A stretch of DNA of 64,000 nt from Serripes groenlandicus. Its lineage: Eukaryota; Mollusca; Bivalvia; Cardiida; Cardiidae. Of the stretch, positions 11,348-21,399 are shown piece after piece. The notes beneath the pieces are model-generated. The model saw only the letters and a list, made by a program, of their open reading frames with translations. It was not told the origin of the DNA and did no database searches. The DNA is taken from NCBI GenBank assembly GCA_031761405.1, contig JASEVX010000012.1:27947217-28011216 (forward strand), given 5' to 3'. The position numbers and the translations under genes were made by a program. Position 1 is the stretch's first letter; each line of letters begins with the position of its first letter.

Positions 11348-11419
11348 GGTTCCGTGGTGTAGTGGTTATCACGTCTGCTTAACACGCAGAAGGTCCTGGG
11401 TTCGAGCTCAGCGGAACCT
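11348..11419 (+). pseudogene. tRNA-Val (AAC) with damaged T arm
   Basis: Identical to the intact gene up to the T loop, then CTCAG replaces CCCCAG: one base lost and one changed. The T stem and the acceptor phasing are disturbed. The paralogue at 17684 is intact, so the damage arose after the segmental duplication. Confidence 0.8.
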
Positions 11420-12072
11420 TTATTTTTTCAAATTTGTGACTAGAAACATGATTGATTTCAAAAACTAAAACAGCCATAAGTCATTGATGGTTTGTATCCA
11501 TATTGCGACGTTAATCGATTCTAAATCAGGGTTCATTTATGATAACGATCATATAATGTAGATATACACTGGTTGTTTAAAGTCAATGCGTTTCAAGGTC
11601 CTTTCAATAACTCACGCTTACTAGGTGCATAAACATTTAAATTTGCTTCGGTTTAACTTAGAGCTGCAAACCACGAGCTTTGAAAGTAAAATAAACTTCT
11701 ATCGAATAAGTAATATAATCTAGTTATGCAATGCAAAGCGAATATATGTAATTGTATGTAACAGTATCATAACGAACATGTCAACCAAATCACAAAACCA
11801 TATATAAAATTGAACAGAACTATTTATAATGCTACACGTACAAAAAATATCACTCTACCTTGGAAAAATACTGGTCGATTTACTACGCGTAAAAATTTAC
11901 TTCTGTAGTTGTATCTCTGGAACGATGCAATAACGTGAGTAATCGACATCTGTATGAAATAACTGAACTATTTCTGATATACATGTAAAACAAATACGCA
12001 GCTGATGATATGACTTAGAAAAAACTATGCAAAAAATAAATCTTATTTAAGATAATGTTATTCTTATATATC

Positions 12073-12145
12073 GGTTCCGTGGTGTAGTGGTTATCACGTC
12101 TGCTTCACACGCAGAAGGTCCTGGGTTCGAGCCCCAGCGGAACCT
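12073..12145 (+). tRNA. tRNA-Val (CAC)
   Basis: It reads GUG. The anticodon loop is TTCACAC; all stems are otherwise identical to the AAC genes. Terminator TTCTTTTT follows. The downstream block (GAGTGATTTGTTTATTTC...CCCTTCGTCA) is typical of CAC loci here and recurs after 18411, 29253 and 35420. Confidence 0.95.
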
Positions 12146-12339
12146 TCTTTTTATTTAGAATTGAGTGATTTGTTTATTTCTATTTCCCTTCGTCAGACTT
12201 ACCTACACCCTAGGATTATCGAAGTCACAAAATATTAAAATATGTAATGTTTCGGTGTTGTTTCAAACCAAGTAACACAGAAGATTCTCAGTTTTGATAA
12301 AATTAGATTACGAACTAATCAGTTTGTATCAGCCCTTTA

Positions 12340-12540
12340 CGAAATACAGACGCTTTCTGTGACACTTCTGCGGCAGACAACTTTTAAAAACATTGTGACA
12401 AAATGAGAAATTGCCCAAATTGTTTTTAACTGTTTTCAATAATTGTCTTTTCATTTAAAAATAATTTCCCTATTTTTGCATGAATGTGATTAAATCGTCT
12501 GCTGAATTTGGGCAGTATCGAAACTTTGAATATTTGTTTG
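12340..12540. mobile_element. Diverged M1 remnant
   Basis: CCCTTTACGAAATACAGACG, a CTGCGGCAGACAACTTT subterminal motif and a distal TCGTCTGCTG mark an old M1 copy. The palindromic core is partly lost. Confidence 0.5.
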
Positions 12541-12646
12541 ATAATTTTTGCCTAATTGTCCTATTACGTGCTTTATTTGCTTTCATTGTTATATCATACT
12601 CAGTAAATAAATGGAATGAACAGGACAAGGACATTGTCTTAAATGT

Positions 12647-13080
12647 CAAATTACGCCAAATATATCCGCGGCCATTCATTACGTATATGACATTGAGTTA
12701 AAATTCATTATAAATGTGTATAGGATGCACTGGAAATGATTGATTTGATCATATTTAGTATTTTGACCTTTTTGAAAGCAGAGACATATAACTATATAAA
12801 AATGTATTTATATGTCTCTGCTTAAAGTGAAAGTAGAGAATGTAAAACACGACTTTCTCCCGATTTCGTCCAAAATGACGGTAATTATTTTAGCGCGGAT
12901 AATTCTTAACTGCATGATGCATGACCCCCCTATTTCTTTGGATCGTGTTAAGGCCTAGGGGTTACTCTTTGCAATGATATAGGTTGTTCTACCTAAGAAA
13001 CTTAGAAAGTGTGACAATTGAGCATTGAAACTTGTTGATTTACATGGAAACCAAGTAAGAAATGTTGTTGGTGTTATAAT
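12647..13080. repeat. Dispersed repeat R6
   Basis: Shared with 18995-19440, 21420-21870 and 60181-60600. Landmarks are ACGCCAAATA, CACTGGAAATG, CCGATTTCGTCCAAAATGAC and TTTCTTTGGATCGTG. It includes a small hairpin (AGCAGAGACATATA, 12777-12823). Identity unknown; no coding signal. Confidence 0.6.
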
Positions 13081-13212
13081 AACCTTCAACATATTAAGGA
13101 TCATAATCATGTATTTAATCATTTGATTTTTAACGAATAAATGAAAAAGAGACGGCACTGATTTCTGAATATGGTTAAATAACGGACTACATTAGTTTAC
13201 CTTAACCTTATC

Positions 13213-13285
13213 GGTTCCGTGGTGTAGTGGTTATCACGTCTGCTTAACACGCAGAAGGTCCTGGGTTCGAGCCCCAGCGGAACCT
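13213..13285 (+). tRNA. tRNA-Val (AAC)
   Basis: Full cloverleaf, A and B boxes as in the 10941 gene, TTCTTTTT terminator. The upstream block (GAGACGGCACTGATTTCTGAA) is the one found before the 25485, 33409, 36912 and 38739 genes. Confidence 0.95.
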
Positions 13286-13312
13286 TCTTTTTGCGGATGA
13301 GTGAATTGAACA

Positions 13313-13402
13313 CATGCGTGTTTCTTCAAGAAAAAATAGCGTAAGTCATTTATGTTGCTTCATAAATGATTTACGCTATTTTTTCTTGAAGAAACACGCA
13401 TG
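13313..13402. repeat. 90-nt hairpin, loop TTGCTT
   Basis: Two 42-nt arms with one mismatch and a 6-nt loop. Arm sequence is the normal downstream flank of AAC genes (CATGCGTGTTTCTTCAAGAA), here folded back on itself. The copy B equivalent at 19638-19727 is perfect and has the loop in reverse complement. Confidence 0.95.
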
Positions 13403-13405
13403 ACG

Positions 13406-13438
13406 AGGAAGGTCCTGGGTTTGTGCCCCAGCTAAACC
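13406..13438 (+). pseudogene. tRNA-Val 3' half fragment
   Basis: GGAAGGTCCTGGGTTTGTG followed by CCCCAGCTAAACC matches the last ~33 nt of a tRNA-Val. The 5' half has been replaced by the hairpin. The B-box C is lost. Confidence 0.75.
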
Positions 13439-13518
13439 ATCATTTATTAAAGAAAATACTACTTTTCTTCTTTTTCAAGAAAGAAAAAAACACATGGCCC
13501 CTCGTAAAGCTATATATC

Positions 13519-13591
13519 GGTTCCGTGGTGTAGTGGTTATCACGTGTGCTTAACATGCAGAAGGTCATGGCTTCGATCCCCAGCGGAACCT
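13519..13591 (+). pseudogene. tRNA-Val (AAC)-like, decayed
   Basis: Acceptor stem and A box are intact. The anticodon arm TGTGC-TTAACAT-GCAGA has a mismatch and the T arm ATGGC-TTCGATC-CCCAG has lost pairing and the B-box G. The same changes are present at 19844, so the decay predates the segmental duplication. Confidence 0.75.
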
Positions 13592-13929
13592 TCTTTTTTC
13601 TTTGAGTGACTTGAACACGTTCGTTTATTCTTCTGTTTCTCAATAAAAAAAGAAGCATAAGTCATTTTAAGTCAACTTAAACAACAAATATGAAGTTGAT
13701 GACGTTGGAAGATATATATATATATGCAAACAAAATGAAAATTCTTTGTAATTGAAAGTATTATACTTGAATCGAGTTAAAAATGGTGGCAAAAGTAGAA
13801 ACTGCTCATTTTGAGCAATTTCTTCTTTTGTCATACTGGTTTTAAAAGTAGTCTGTAGCAGATGTGTCAAAAGGCGTCTATAAGTAGGACATTGTTAAAT
13901 TCTAATTTAAATTTATATACATTGTTCGC

Positions 13930-14152
13930 CCCTGTGGCTGGGGGACAGTCAATAACAGACTGACCCATGCAGTTGTCGAAAGAGCCGGCTTAAAGGGTCT
14001 GGGCGATTGGAGTCAATGCAACTTTTGAGCTCCAGCAGGTGGGGTGATATTGGTTTCTTACCTTATATATTTGTTATTTCGATCTAATTATAAGATGTGA
14101 GCATTGCCTTACATTGGTTAGTATTTTGATACTGCTCATATGTATATACATC
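13930..14152 (+). repeat. Block upstream of Val-TAC loci
   Basis: GCCCCTGTGGCTGGGGGAC ... GAGTCAATGCAACTTTTGAG ... CTCCAGCAGGTGGGG ... ACCTTATATATTTGTTAT. Copies precede the TAC-type loci at 20486, 23760 and 32709, and two more stand without a tRNA at 44879 and 51372. Part of the higher-order unit of the cluster. Confidence 0.7.
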
Positions 14153-14225
14153 GATCCCGTAGTGTAGTGGTTATCACGTTTGCTTTACACGCGGAAGGTC
14201 ATGGGCTCGTGCCCCAGCAGTACTT
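14153..14225 (+). pseudogene. tRNA-Val (TAC)-like, decayed
   Basis: Anticodon loop TTTACAC gives TAC. The acceptor halves GATCCCG and CAGTACT no longer pair and the T arm is changed (GGCTCGTGCC). Paralogue of the SINE-interrupted locus at 20486. Confidence 0.75.
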
Positions 14226-14265
14226 TCTTTTTTTAAGAAATTAATTTGTTTTCTTCTTTATAATA

Positions 14266-14547
14266 ACCCCCCCCCACACGTGCTTGGGTACACTTGCCGT
14301 TGAGATATAACTTGGGGAAGGTAGCCAGAGTTCTAATGCGACACAGCCATGAGACACGTGCTTGGGTAAACTGCCAGTTGAGATATAACTGGGGAAGGTA
14401 GCCAGAGTTCTAATGCGACACAGCCATGAGACAGGTGCTTGGGTAAACTGCCAGTTGAGATATAACTGGAGAAGGTAGCCAGAGTTCTAATGCGACACAG
14501 CCATGAGACACGTGCTTGGGTAAACTGGCCGTTGATATATAACTGGG

Positions 14548-14598
<51 letters not shown>

Positions 14599-15697
14599 GG
14601 TAGCCAGAGTTCTTATGCGACACAGCCATGAGACACGTGTTTGGGTAAACTGGCCGTTGAGATATAACTGGGGGGAGGGTAGCCAGAGTTCTAATGCGAC
14701 ACAGCCTTGAGACACGTGCTAGGGTAAACTGGCCGTTGAGATATAACTGGGGGGGAGGGTAGCCAGAGTTCTAATGCGACACAGCCATGAGACACTTGCT
14801 TGGGTAAACTGGCCGTTGAGATATAACTGGGGGGAAGGTAGCCAGAGTTCTAATGCGACACAGCCATGAGACACTTGCTAGGGTAAACTGGCCGTTGAGA
14901 TATAACTGGGGGGAGGGTAGCCAGAGTTCTAATGCGACACAGCCATGAGACACTTGCTTGGGTAAACTGGCCGTTGAGATATAACTGGGGGGAAGGTAGC
15001 CATAGTTCTAATGCGACACAGCAATGAGACACGTGTTTGGGTAAACTGGCCGTTGAGATATAACTGGGGGGAAGGTAGCCAGAGTTCTAATGCGACACAG
15101 CAATGAGACACGTGTTTGGGTAAACTGGCCGTTGAGATATAACTTGGGGGAAGGTAGCCAGAGTTCTAATGCGACACAGCCTTGAGACACGTGCTTGGGT
15201 AAATTTGCCGTTGAGATATAACTTGGGGAAGGTAGCCAGAGTTCTAATGCGACACAGCAATGAGACACGTGTTTGGGTAAACTGGCCGTTGAGATATAAC
15301 TGGGGGGGAAGGTAGCCAGAGTTCTAATGCGACACAGCAATGAGACACGTGTTTGGGTAAACTGGCCGTTGAGATATAACTTGGGGAAGGTAGCCAGAGT
15401 TCTAATGCGACACAGCCTTGAGACACGTGCTTGGGTAAACTTGCCGTTGAGATATAACTTGGGGAAGGTAGCCAGAGTTCTAATGCGACACAGCAATGAG
15501 ACACGTGCTTGGGTAAACTTGCCGTTGAGATATAACTTGGGGAAGGTAGCCAGAGTTCTAATGCGACACAGCAATGAGACACGTGTTTGGGTAAACTGGC
15601 CGTTGAGATATAACTTGGGTGAAGGTAGCCAGAGTTCTAATGCGACACAGCAATGAGACACGTGTTTTGGGTAAACTGGCCGTTGAGATATAACTGT
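14266..15697. repeat. 78-bp satellite, copy B
   Basis: About 18-19 units, more uniform than copy A, with G-run length varying between units (GGGG to GGGGGGG) at a fixed position. One unit carries a 47-nt G run. It ends in the same AATC tail at about 15730-15762. Long open frames on both strands are artefacts of the 26-codon period. Confidence 0.9.
14551..14597 (+). repeat. 47-nt poly-G run
   Basis: An uninterrupted run of 47 G where neighbouring satellite units have 4-7. True length is uncertain because sequencing is unreliable in such runs. Confidence 0.9.
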
Positions 15698-15724
15698 GGG
15701 AAAAGGTTGAAAACGGCTTTAAAC

Positions 15725-15764
<40 letters not shown>

Positions 15765-15986
15765 TGTATGCCTTAACCATATAACTCATACAGAATTCTG
15801 GTGATTCGCAGCAGATGACTATGTGAAAACATTGTGGCAAGAGGAGTAAGGAGTAATAGTTTGTAATGAGTAATTTCTTTTTTTGCCACAACGTTTTCAA
15901 CTCTATTCAATAATTATATTTTTATTCATAGAGATTTTCGATATGTTTACCTCAATGTTTTCAAAGCTCTCTGCATATTTGTCGGA

Positions 15987-16215
15987 TTCGAGTCCCGGTA
16001 GCGCAGTTGGTATCGACGCGGAATGTAAATCCAGGGATTGTGAGTTTGCACCGCAGCTCGGCAAACATTATTTCCAACAATGGGCTTACGGTCTATGTGG
16101 AAAAGCAGCCATTGGAAATACTTCTGTTCGGAGAATTTGTGCTAGAAAACCAGTAAAGACATGGGTAGGTGAACTCGCCACCATGAAATGACTGGTTAAG
16201 GATAGCCGTACCGAA
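15987..16215 (+). mobile_element. SINE-A, copy B
   Basis: It starts with a complete tRNA-like head (GAGTCCCGGTAGCGCAGTTG) and continues through GTCTATGTGGAAAAGCAGCC to GTAGGTGAACTCGCC. The head is missing in the copy A paralogue at 8953. The 102-codon open frame across it is not a gene. Confidence 0.7.
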
Positions 16216-16594
16216 CAACGCGACGTATACTTAACCCTTTCCAACATACAGACACTTTCTGATGATTCTGCAGCAGACGATATTTGAATACGTTAAGGCA
16301 GAATGATATTAGAAGATTTTATGTTTTGTAAAATAGTCGAAATACGTATAGTAATCATTTAAAGAACGAGAGCAACATATGTCTCGGTATTAATGCGAGT
16401 GAAAGATTCTTCTCTTCATTAAAAGTTGTTATTTCTTCCAGTAACCGCATCTCTTTTTATAAGAAATCATTCATTATATTGTATAGGGGGCCGGAGGTCT
16501 TTATTTACAGATAAATTCATTTTAGTTATGGTATTGATATGTATTCTAACACGCCATTGCAAGAAGACATCATTTTTCTGTTGTTGTTGGTTTT

Positions 16595-16740
16595 TTTTTA
16601 TTGGGATTTTACGCCGTTGCAACATTATTTAAGTAACATCACAGCGACAGTTCACTTATTCATGGAGAAACAAAAGAGTAATAGGCTAGACATCAAAATG
16701 ACCGTCGCCACTAGGGATCGACCCCGGGACGCCCGGTTCC
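16595..16740 (-). mobile_element. SINE-B fragment, copy B
   Basis: Reverse-oriented SINE-B 3' part plus part of the head (GGGATCGACCCCGGGACGCC on plus). The head segment is deleted in copy A. Confidence 0.6.
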
Positions 16741-16930
16741 AATCATCCCTCTGTAAAAGGTATGACAATTATTTATAGCACCTAGTATTCGAACTCACGA
16801 GTTTTAAGTAGGTTCAAAATAAGGTGACGAGTAAAATCGGATGTTCTCACGAAAAGAACCCCATAACATTTTAAAGGTTAAACAGTTTTGGCCTTTTATA
16901 ATACATAACTACTAGACTCATTTGTTCCAT

Positions 16931-16993
16931 TTTAATCAAAAAGCTGTCTGCTGCAGAGGCGTCAGAAAGCGTCTATATGAGGAAGAGGGTTAA
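16931..16993 (+). mobile_element. M1 right end only
   Basis: CTGTCTGCTGCAGAGGCGTC ... GAGGGTTAA is the right end of the M1 copy that is complete in copy A (10428-10657). The left part went with the deletion of the 9840-10602 equivalent. A third copy of this flank is at about 24600-24690. Confidence 0.8.
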
Positions 16994-17276
16994 TGTATAA
17001 ATAAAGTTTATTAATGATATGAATATTATTTAAACCTAATCAAAAGATGTCTTTTTAGAACATTGGAGGAAAAGAATAACTTTCTCAAATGCGCAATTTC
17101 GCATTTTCCCACAATGTTTTCAACTTTGTATCAAAACAATTTTACAGACATGACACAGTTTTACTCAGAAGTTGAAACACTTTTTAAAAAAGCAATTACC
17201 TCTGTTTCCCTTTTTCTTTCCCGAGATAAAAAATAACGTGGCACCTAGTATAGAAATACTGCTTAAATATCATATC

Positions 17277-17349
17277 GGTTCCGTGGTGTAGTGGTTATCA
17301 CGTCTGCTTAACACGCAGAAGGTCCTGGGTTCGAGCCCCAGCGGAACCT
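17277..17349 (+). tRNA. tRNA-Val (AAC)
   Basis: Copy B paralogue of the 10941 gene; tRNA body identical, flanks nearly so, TTCTTTTT terminator. Confidence 0.95.
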
Positions 17350-17683
17350 TCTTTTTGTTAAATAGGATATGTTTTTCTTCGAAATTAAATTGATTGCTTT
17401 TTCTCTTTTCCTCGCAATGTTGCCCAAAAAAGATTTTGTAAATTTTTCAGTTTTCGTCTGTGGGCCCCTCAGGTACCTCGTCTTCGTTTTAATTGATATT
17501 CGGGTTATCTCCCCTGTTTCAAGCTGTTATCCCACGAATAACCTTCAATATTTGCATTATCAAAGTCATGAAACGTAAGAGTATTTATTTCATCACCCAA
17601 CTAATTAAATGAAAAAAAAGACGGGCTCTCATTTCTGAACATAATTAGATTCAGTAACTACTTTATAATACGTATTACATATC

Positions 17684-17756
17684 GGTTCCGTGGTGTAGTG
17701 GTTATCACGTCTGCTTAACACGCAGAAGGTCCTGGGTTCGAGCCCCAGCGGAACCT
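17684..17756 (+). tRNA. tRNA-Val (AAC)
   Basis: Intact paralogue of the damaged 11348 locus. T arm CTGGG-TTCGAGC-CCCAG is complete and a T7 terminator follows. It shows that the ancestral locus was functional in form. Confidence 0.95.
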
Positions 17757-18410
17757 TCATTTTTTTCAAATTTGTGACTAGAAACATGATTGATTTCAAA
17801 AACTAAAACAGCCATAAGTCATTGATTGTTTGTATCCATATTGCGACGTTAATCGATTCTAAATCAGGGTTCATTTATGATAACGATCATATAATGTAGA
17901 TATACACTGGTTGTTTAAAGTCAATGCGTTTCAAGGTCCTTTCAATAACTCGCACTTACTAGGTGCATAAACATTTAAATTTGCTTCGGTTTAACTTAGA
18001 GCTGCAAACCACGATCTTTGAAAGTAAAATAAATTTCTATCGAATAAGTAATATAATCTAGTTATGCAGTGCAAAGCGAATATATGTAATTGTATGTAAC
18101 AGTATCATAACGAACATGTCAACCAAATCACAAAACCATATATAAAATTGGACAGAACTATTTATAATGCTACACGTACAAAAAATATCACGCTACCTTT
18201 GAAAAATACTGGTCGATTTACTACGCGTATAAATTTACTTCTGTAGTTGTATCTCTGGAACGATGCAATAACGTGAGTAATCGACATCTATATGAAATAA
18301 CTGAACTATTTCTGATATACATGTAAAACAAATACGCAGCTGATGATATGACTTAGAAAAAACTATGCAAAAAATAAATCTTATTTAAGATAATTTTATT
18401 CTTATATATC

Positions 18411-18483
18411 GGTTCCGTGGTGTAGTGGTTATCACGTCTGCTTCACACGCAGAAGGTCCTGGGTTCGAGCCCCAGCGGAACCT
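18411..18483 (+). tRNA. tRNA-Val (CAC)
   Basis: Paralogue of 12073 with identical body; anticodon loop TTCACAC. Confidence 0.95.
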
Positions 18484-19537
18484 TCTTTTTATTTAGAACT
18501 GAGTGATTTGTTTATTTCTATTTCCCTTCGTCAGACTTACCTCCACCCTAGGATTATCGAAGTCACAAAATATTAAAATATGTAATGTTTCGGTGTTGTT
18601 TCAAACCAAGTAACACAGAAGATTCTCAGTGTTGAATACAATTAGATTACGAACTAATCATTTTGTATCAGCCCTTTACGAAATACAAACGCTTTCTGTG
18701 ACACTTCTGCGGCAGACAACTTTTAAAAACATTGTGACAAAATGAGAAATTGCCCAAATTGTTTTTAACTGTTTTCAATAATTGTCTTTTCATTTAAAAC
18801 TAATTTCCCTATTTTTGAATGAATGTGATTAAATCGTCTGCTGAATTTGGGCAGTATCGAAACTTTGAATATTTGTTTGATAATTTTTGCCTAATTGTCC
18901 TATTACGTGCTTTTTTGCTTTCATTGTTATATATCACAATATATCATACTCAGTAAATAAATGGAATGAACAGGACAAGGACATTGTCTTAAATGTCAAA
19001 TTACGCCAAATATATCCGCGGCCATTCATTACGTATATGACATTGAGTTAAAATTCATTATAAATGTGTATAGGATCACTGGAAATGATTGATTTGATCA
19101 TATTTAGTATTTTGACCTTTTTGAAAGCAGAGACATATAACTATATAAAAATGTATTTATATGTCTCTGCTTAAAGTGAAAGTAGAGAATGTGAAACACC
19201 ACTTTCGTCCAATCCCGATTTCGTCCAAAATGACGGTAATTATTTTAGCGCCGATAATTCTTAACTGCATGATGCATGACCCCCCTATTTCTTTGGATCG
19301 TGTTAAGGCCTAGGGGTTACTCTTTGCAACGATATAGGTTGTTCTACCTAAGAAACTTAGAAAGTGTGACAATTGAGCATTGAAACTTGTTGATTTACAT
19401 GGAAACCAAGTAAGAAATGTTGTTGGTGTTATAATAACCTTCAACATATTAAGGATCATAATCATGTATTTAAGAGACGGCACTGATTTCTGAATATAGT
19501 TAAATAACGGACTACATTAGTTTACCTTAACCTTATC

Positions 19538-19610
19538 GGTTCCGTGGTGTAGTGGTTATCACGTCTGCTTAACACGCAGAAGGTCCTGGGTTCGAGCCCC
19601 AGCGGAACCT
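19538..19610 (+). tRNA. tRNA-Val (AAC)
   Basis: Paralogue of 13213. The terminator run is only four T (TTCCTTTTG), the shortest among the intact plus-strand genes. Confidence 0.94.
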
Positions 19611-19637
19611 TCCTTTTGCGGATGAGTGAATTGAACA

Positions 19638-19727
19638 CATGCGTGTTTCTTCAAGAAAAAATAGCGTAAGTCATTTATGAAGCAACATAAATGACTTACG
19701 CTATTTTTTCTTGAAGAAACACGCATG
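19638..19727. repeat. 90-nt perfect hairpin, loop AAGCAA
   Basis: Two perfectly complementary 42-nt arms and a 6-nt loop. The loop is the exact reverse complement of the loop in the copy A hairpin. Confidence 0.95.
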
Positions 19728-19730
19728 ACG

Positions 19731-19763
19731 AGGAAGGTCCTGGGTTTGTGCCCCAGCTAAACC
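19731..19763 (+). pseudogene. tRNA-Val 3' half fragment
   Basis: Paralogue of 13406-13438; joined to the hairpin in the same way. Confidence 0.75.
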
Positions 19764-19843
19764 TTCATTTATTAAAGAAAATACTACTTTTCTTCTTTTT
19801 CAAGAAAGAAAAAAACACATGGCCCCTCGTAAAGCTATATATC

Positions 19844-19916
19844 GGTTCCGTGGTGTAGTGGTTATCACGTGTGCTTAACATGCAGAAGGTCATGGCTTCG
19901 ATCCCCAGCGGAACCT
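19844..19916 (+). pseudogene. tRNA-Val (AAC)-like, decayed
   Basis: Paralogue of 13519, with the same anticodon-arm mismatch and altered T arm. Confidence 0.75.
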
Positions 19917-20261
19917 TCTTTTTTCTTTGAGTGACTTGAACACGTTCGTTTATTCTTCTGTTTCTCAATAAAAAAAGAAGCATAAGTCATTTATGTTGCT
20001 TACATAACTTAAACAACAAATATGAAGTTGATGACGTTGATAGATATATATATATATGCAAACAAAATGAAAATTCTTTGTAATTGAAAGTATCATACTT
20101 GAATCGAGTTAAAATGGTGGCAAAAGTAGAAACTGCTCATTTTGAGCAATTTCTTCTTTTGTCATACTGGTTTTAAAAGTAGTCTGTAGCAGATGTGTCA
20201 AAAGGCGTCTATAAGTAGGACATTGTTAAATTCTAATTTAAATTTGTATGCATTGTTCGCC

Positions 20262-20485
20262 CCTGTGGCTGGGGGACAACCAATAACAGACTGACCCATG
20301 CAGTTGTCGATAGAGCCGGCTTAAAGGGTCTGGGGGCGATTCGAGTCAATGCAACTTTTGAGCTCCAGCAGGTGGGGTGACATTGGTTTCTTACCTTATA
20401 TATTTGTTATCTCGATCTAAATATAAGATGTGAGCATTGCCTTACATTAGTTAGTATTTTGATACTGCTCAAATGTATATACATC
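20262..20485 (+). repeat. Block upstream of Val-TAC loci
   Basis: Paralogue of 13930-14152, ending directly at the interrupted TAC locus. Confidence 0.7.
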
Positions 20486-20875
20486 GGTCCCGTAGTGTAG
20501 TGGTTATCATGTTTGCTTTAGTCGAGTCCCGGTAGCTCAGTCGGTAACGACGCGGGCTGTTAATCCAGGAGTTGTGAGTTCGAATCCCGGCTCGGCCAAC
20601 TTTCTTTCCGACGTTTGACAAAAGTCATTGCGACATGCGTCATTTGTCTTCCACCAATGGGCTAAGTCTATGTGGAAAAGCAGCCAGTTGCTTGGGAAGA
20701 TTGTTGTGTGGAGTACTGGTGTGAGAAAACCAGGAAACAAATGAGTAGGTGAACTGGCCGCCGTGATATGACTGAGAAATTGTTAAAAACGGCGTTAAAC
20801 CCCAATCAATCAATCAATAAATGTTTGCTTTACACGCGGAAGGTCATAGGTTCGTGCCCTAGCAGTACTTTCTCT
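20486..20875 (+). pseudogene. tRNA-Val (TAC)-like split by a SINE
   Basis: The 5' half (GGTCCCGTAGTGTAGTGG ... GTTTGCTTTA) stops inside the anticodon loop at 20520. It resumes after a 300-bp SINE at 20833 with CACGCGGAAGGTC. A 12-bp duplication, ATGTTTGCTTTA, flanks the insert. The second half is itself decayed (CAGTACTT acceptor). Confidence 0.85.
20521..20820 (+). mobile_element. SINE-A, full length
   Basis: 300 bp. The tRNA-like head has A box GTAGCTCAGTCGG and B box GTTCGAATCCC. The body has CCACCAATGGGCTAAGTC and GTGGAAAAGCAGCC; the 3' region has GAACTGGCCGCCGTGATATG ... AAACGGCGTTAAACC; the tail is AATCAATCAA. Target-site duplication ATGTTTGCTTTA at 20509-20520 and 20821-20832. Absent from the copy A paralogue, so it jumped after the duplication. 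It resembles the tRNA-derived SINEs common in molluscs; the formal family needs a library search. Confidence 0.9.
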
Positions 20876-20958
20876 TTTTTAAGAAATTAATTTGTTTTCT
20901 TCTTTATTTCCCCCGAGATAAAAATAACCTGGCCCGTATACTGCATCAATATCATATC

Positions 20959-21031
20959 GGTTCCGTGGTGTAGTGGTTATCACGTCTGCTTAACACGCAG
21001 AAGGTCCTGGGTTCGAGCCCCAGCGGAACCT
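20959..21031 (+). tRNA. tRNA-Val (AAC)
   Basis: Intact, with TTCTTTTT terminator. The CCCCCGAGATAAAAATAAC flank upstream is the same as before 10941 and 24933. It follows the split TAC locus, an order repeated at 27690/27819 and 32709/32887. Confidence 0.95.
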
Positions 21032-21399
21032 TCTTTTTAAAAATGAGTGACATGAAAACATGCGTGTATTCTACTGTTTCTTCAATAAATTCATTATTTT
21101 GCTTATATAGCTCCCTCTCTCGAGTTTTATAATGTAGATATATACCGGTTTTTTAAGGTCATTGCCTTTTAAGATCCTTTTAATAACTCACACTTACTAG
21201 ATGTATAATATTTAAATTTGTTTCGGTTTAATTTAAAGTGCAAACCACGATCTTTGAAAGTAAAAACAAATTCTATCGAATAAGTAATATAGTCTAGTTA
21301 CGGTGTTTATAAGTAGGACATTGTTAGATTATAATGCAAATGTATGGACATTGTCAGCCCCAGTAGCTGGGGGTCATTCAATAAAACATGGCAGCCACA

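Larger units (their letters stand above)
7303..14265. repeat. Segmental duplication, copy A
   Basis: It is colinear with 14266-20880: 78-bp satellite, SINE-A remnant, SINE-B remnant, then tRNA-Val loci AAC, AAC, CAC, AAC, ψAAC, ψTAC. Identity is very high by eye. Copy A keeps a block (about 9840-10602) that copy B lacks, and lacks two stretches of about 30 bp of SINE head sequence present in B (near 8953 and 9632). The right end abuts the second satellite at ATAACCCCCCCCCACACG (about 14262). Confidence 0.9.
14266..20880. repeat. Segmental duplication, copy B
   Basis: Second tandem copy of 7303-14265. It differs by an absent 9840-10602 block, a SINE inserted at 20521 and many point changes; the 11348 equivalent here is intact. 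The junction with copy A lies at the first satellite unit (about 14262-14280). Confidence 0.9.

Noticed and set aside
14333..15661. Minus frames with a poly-proline run and 26-residue repeats
   Set aside because: Satellite copy B; the poly-proline is the 47-nt G run read on the other strand.
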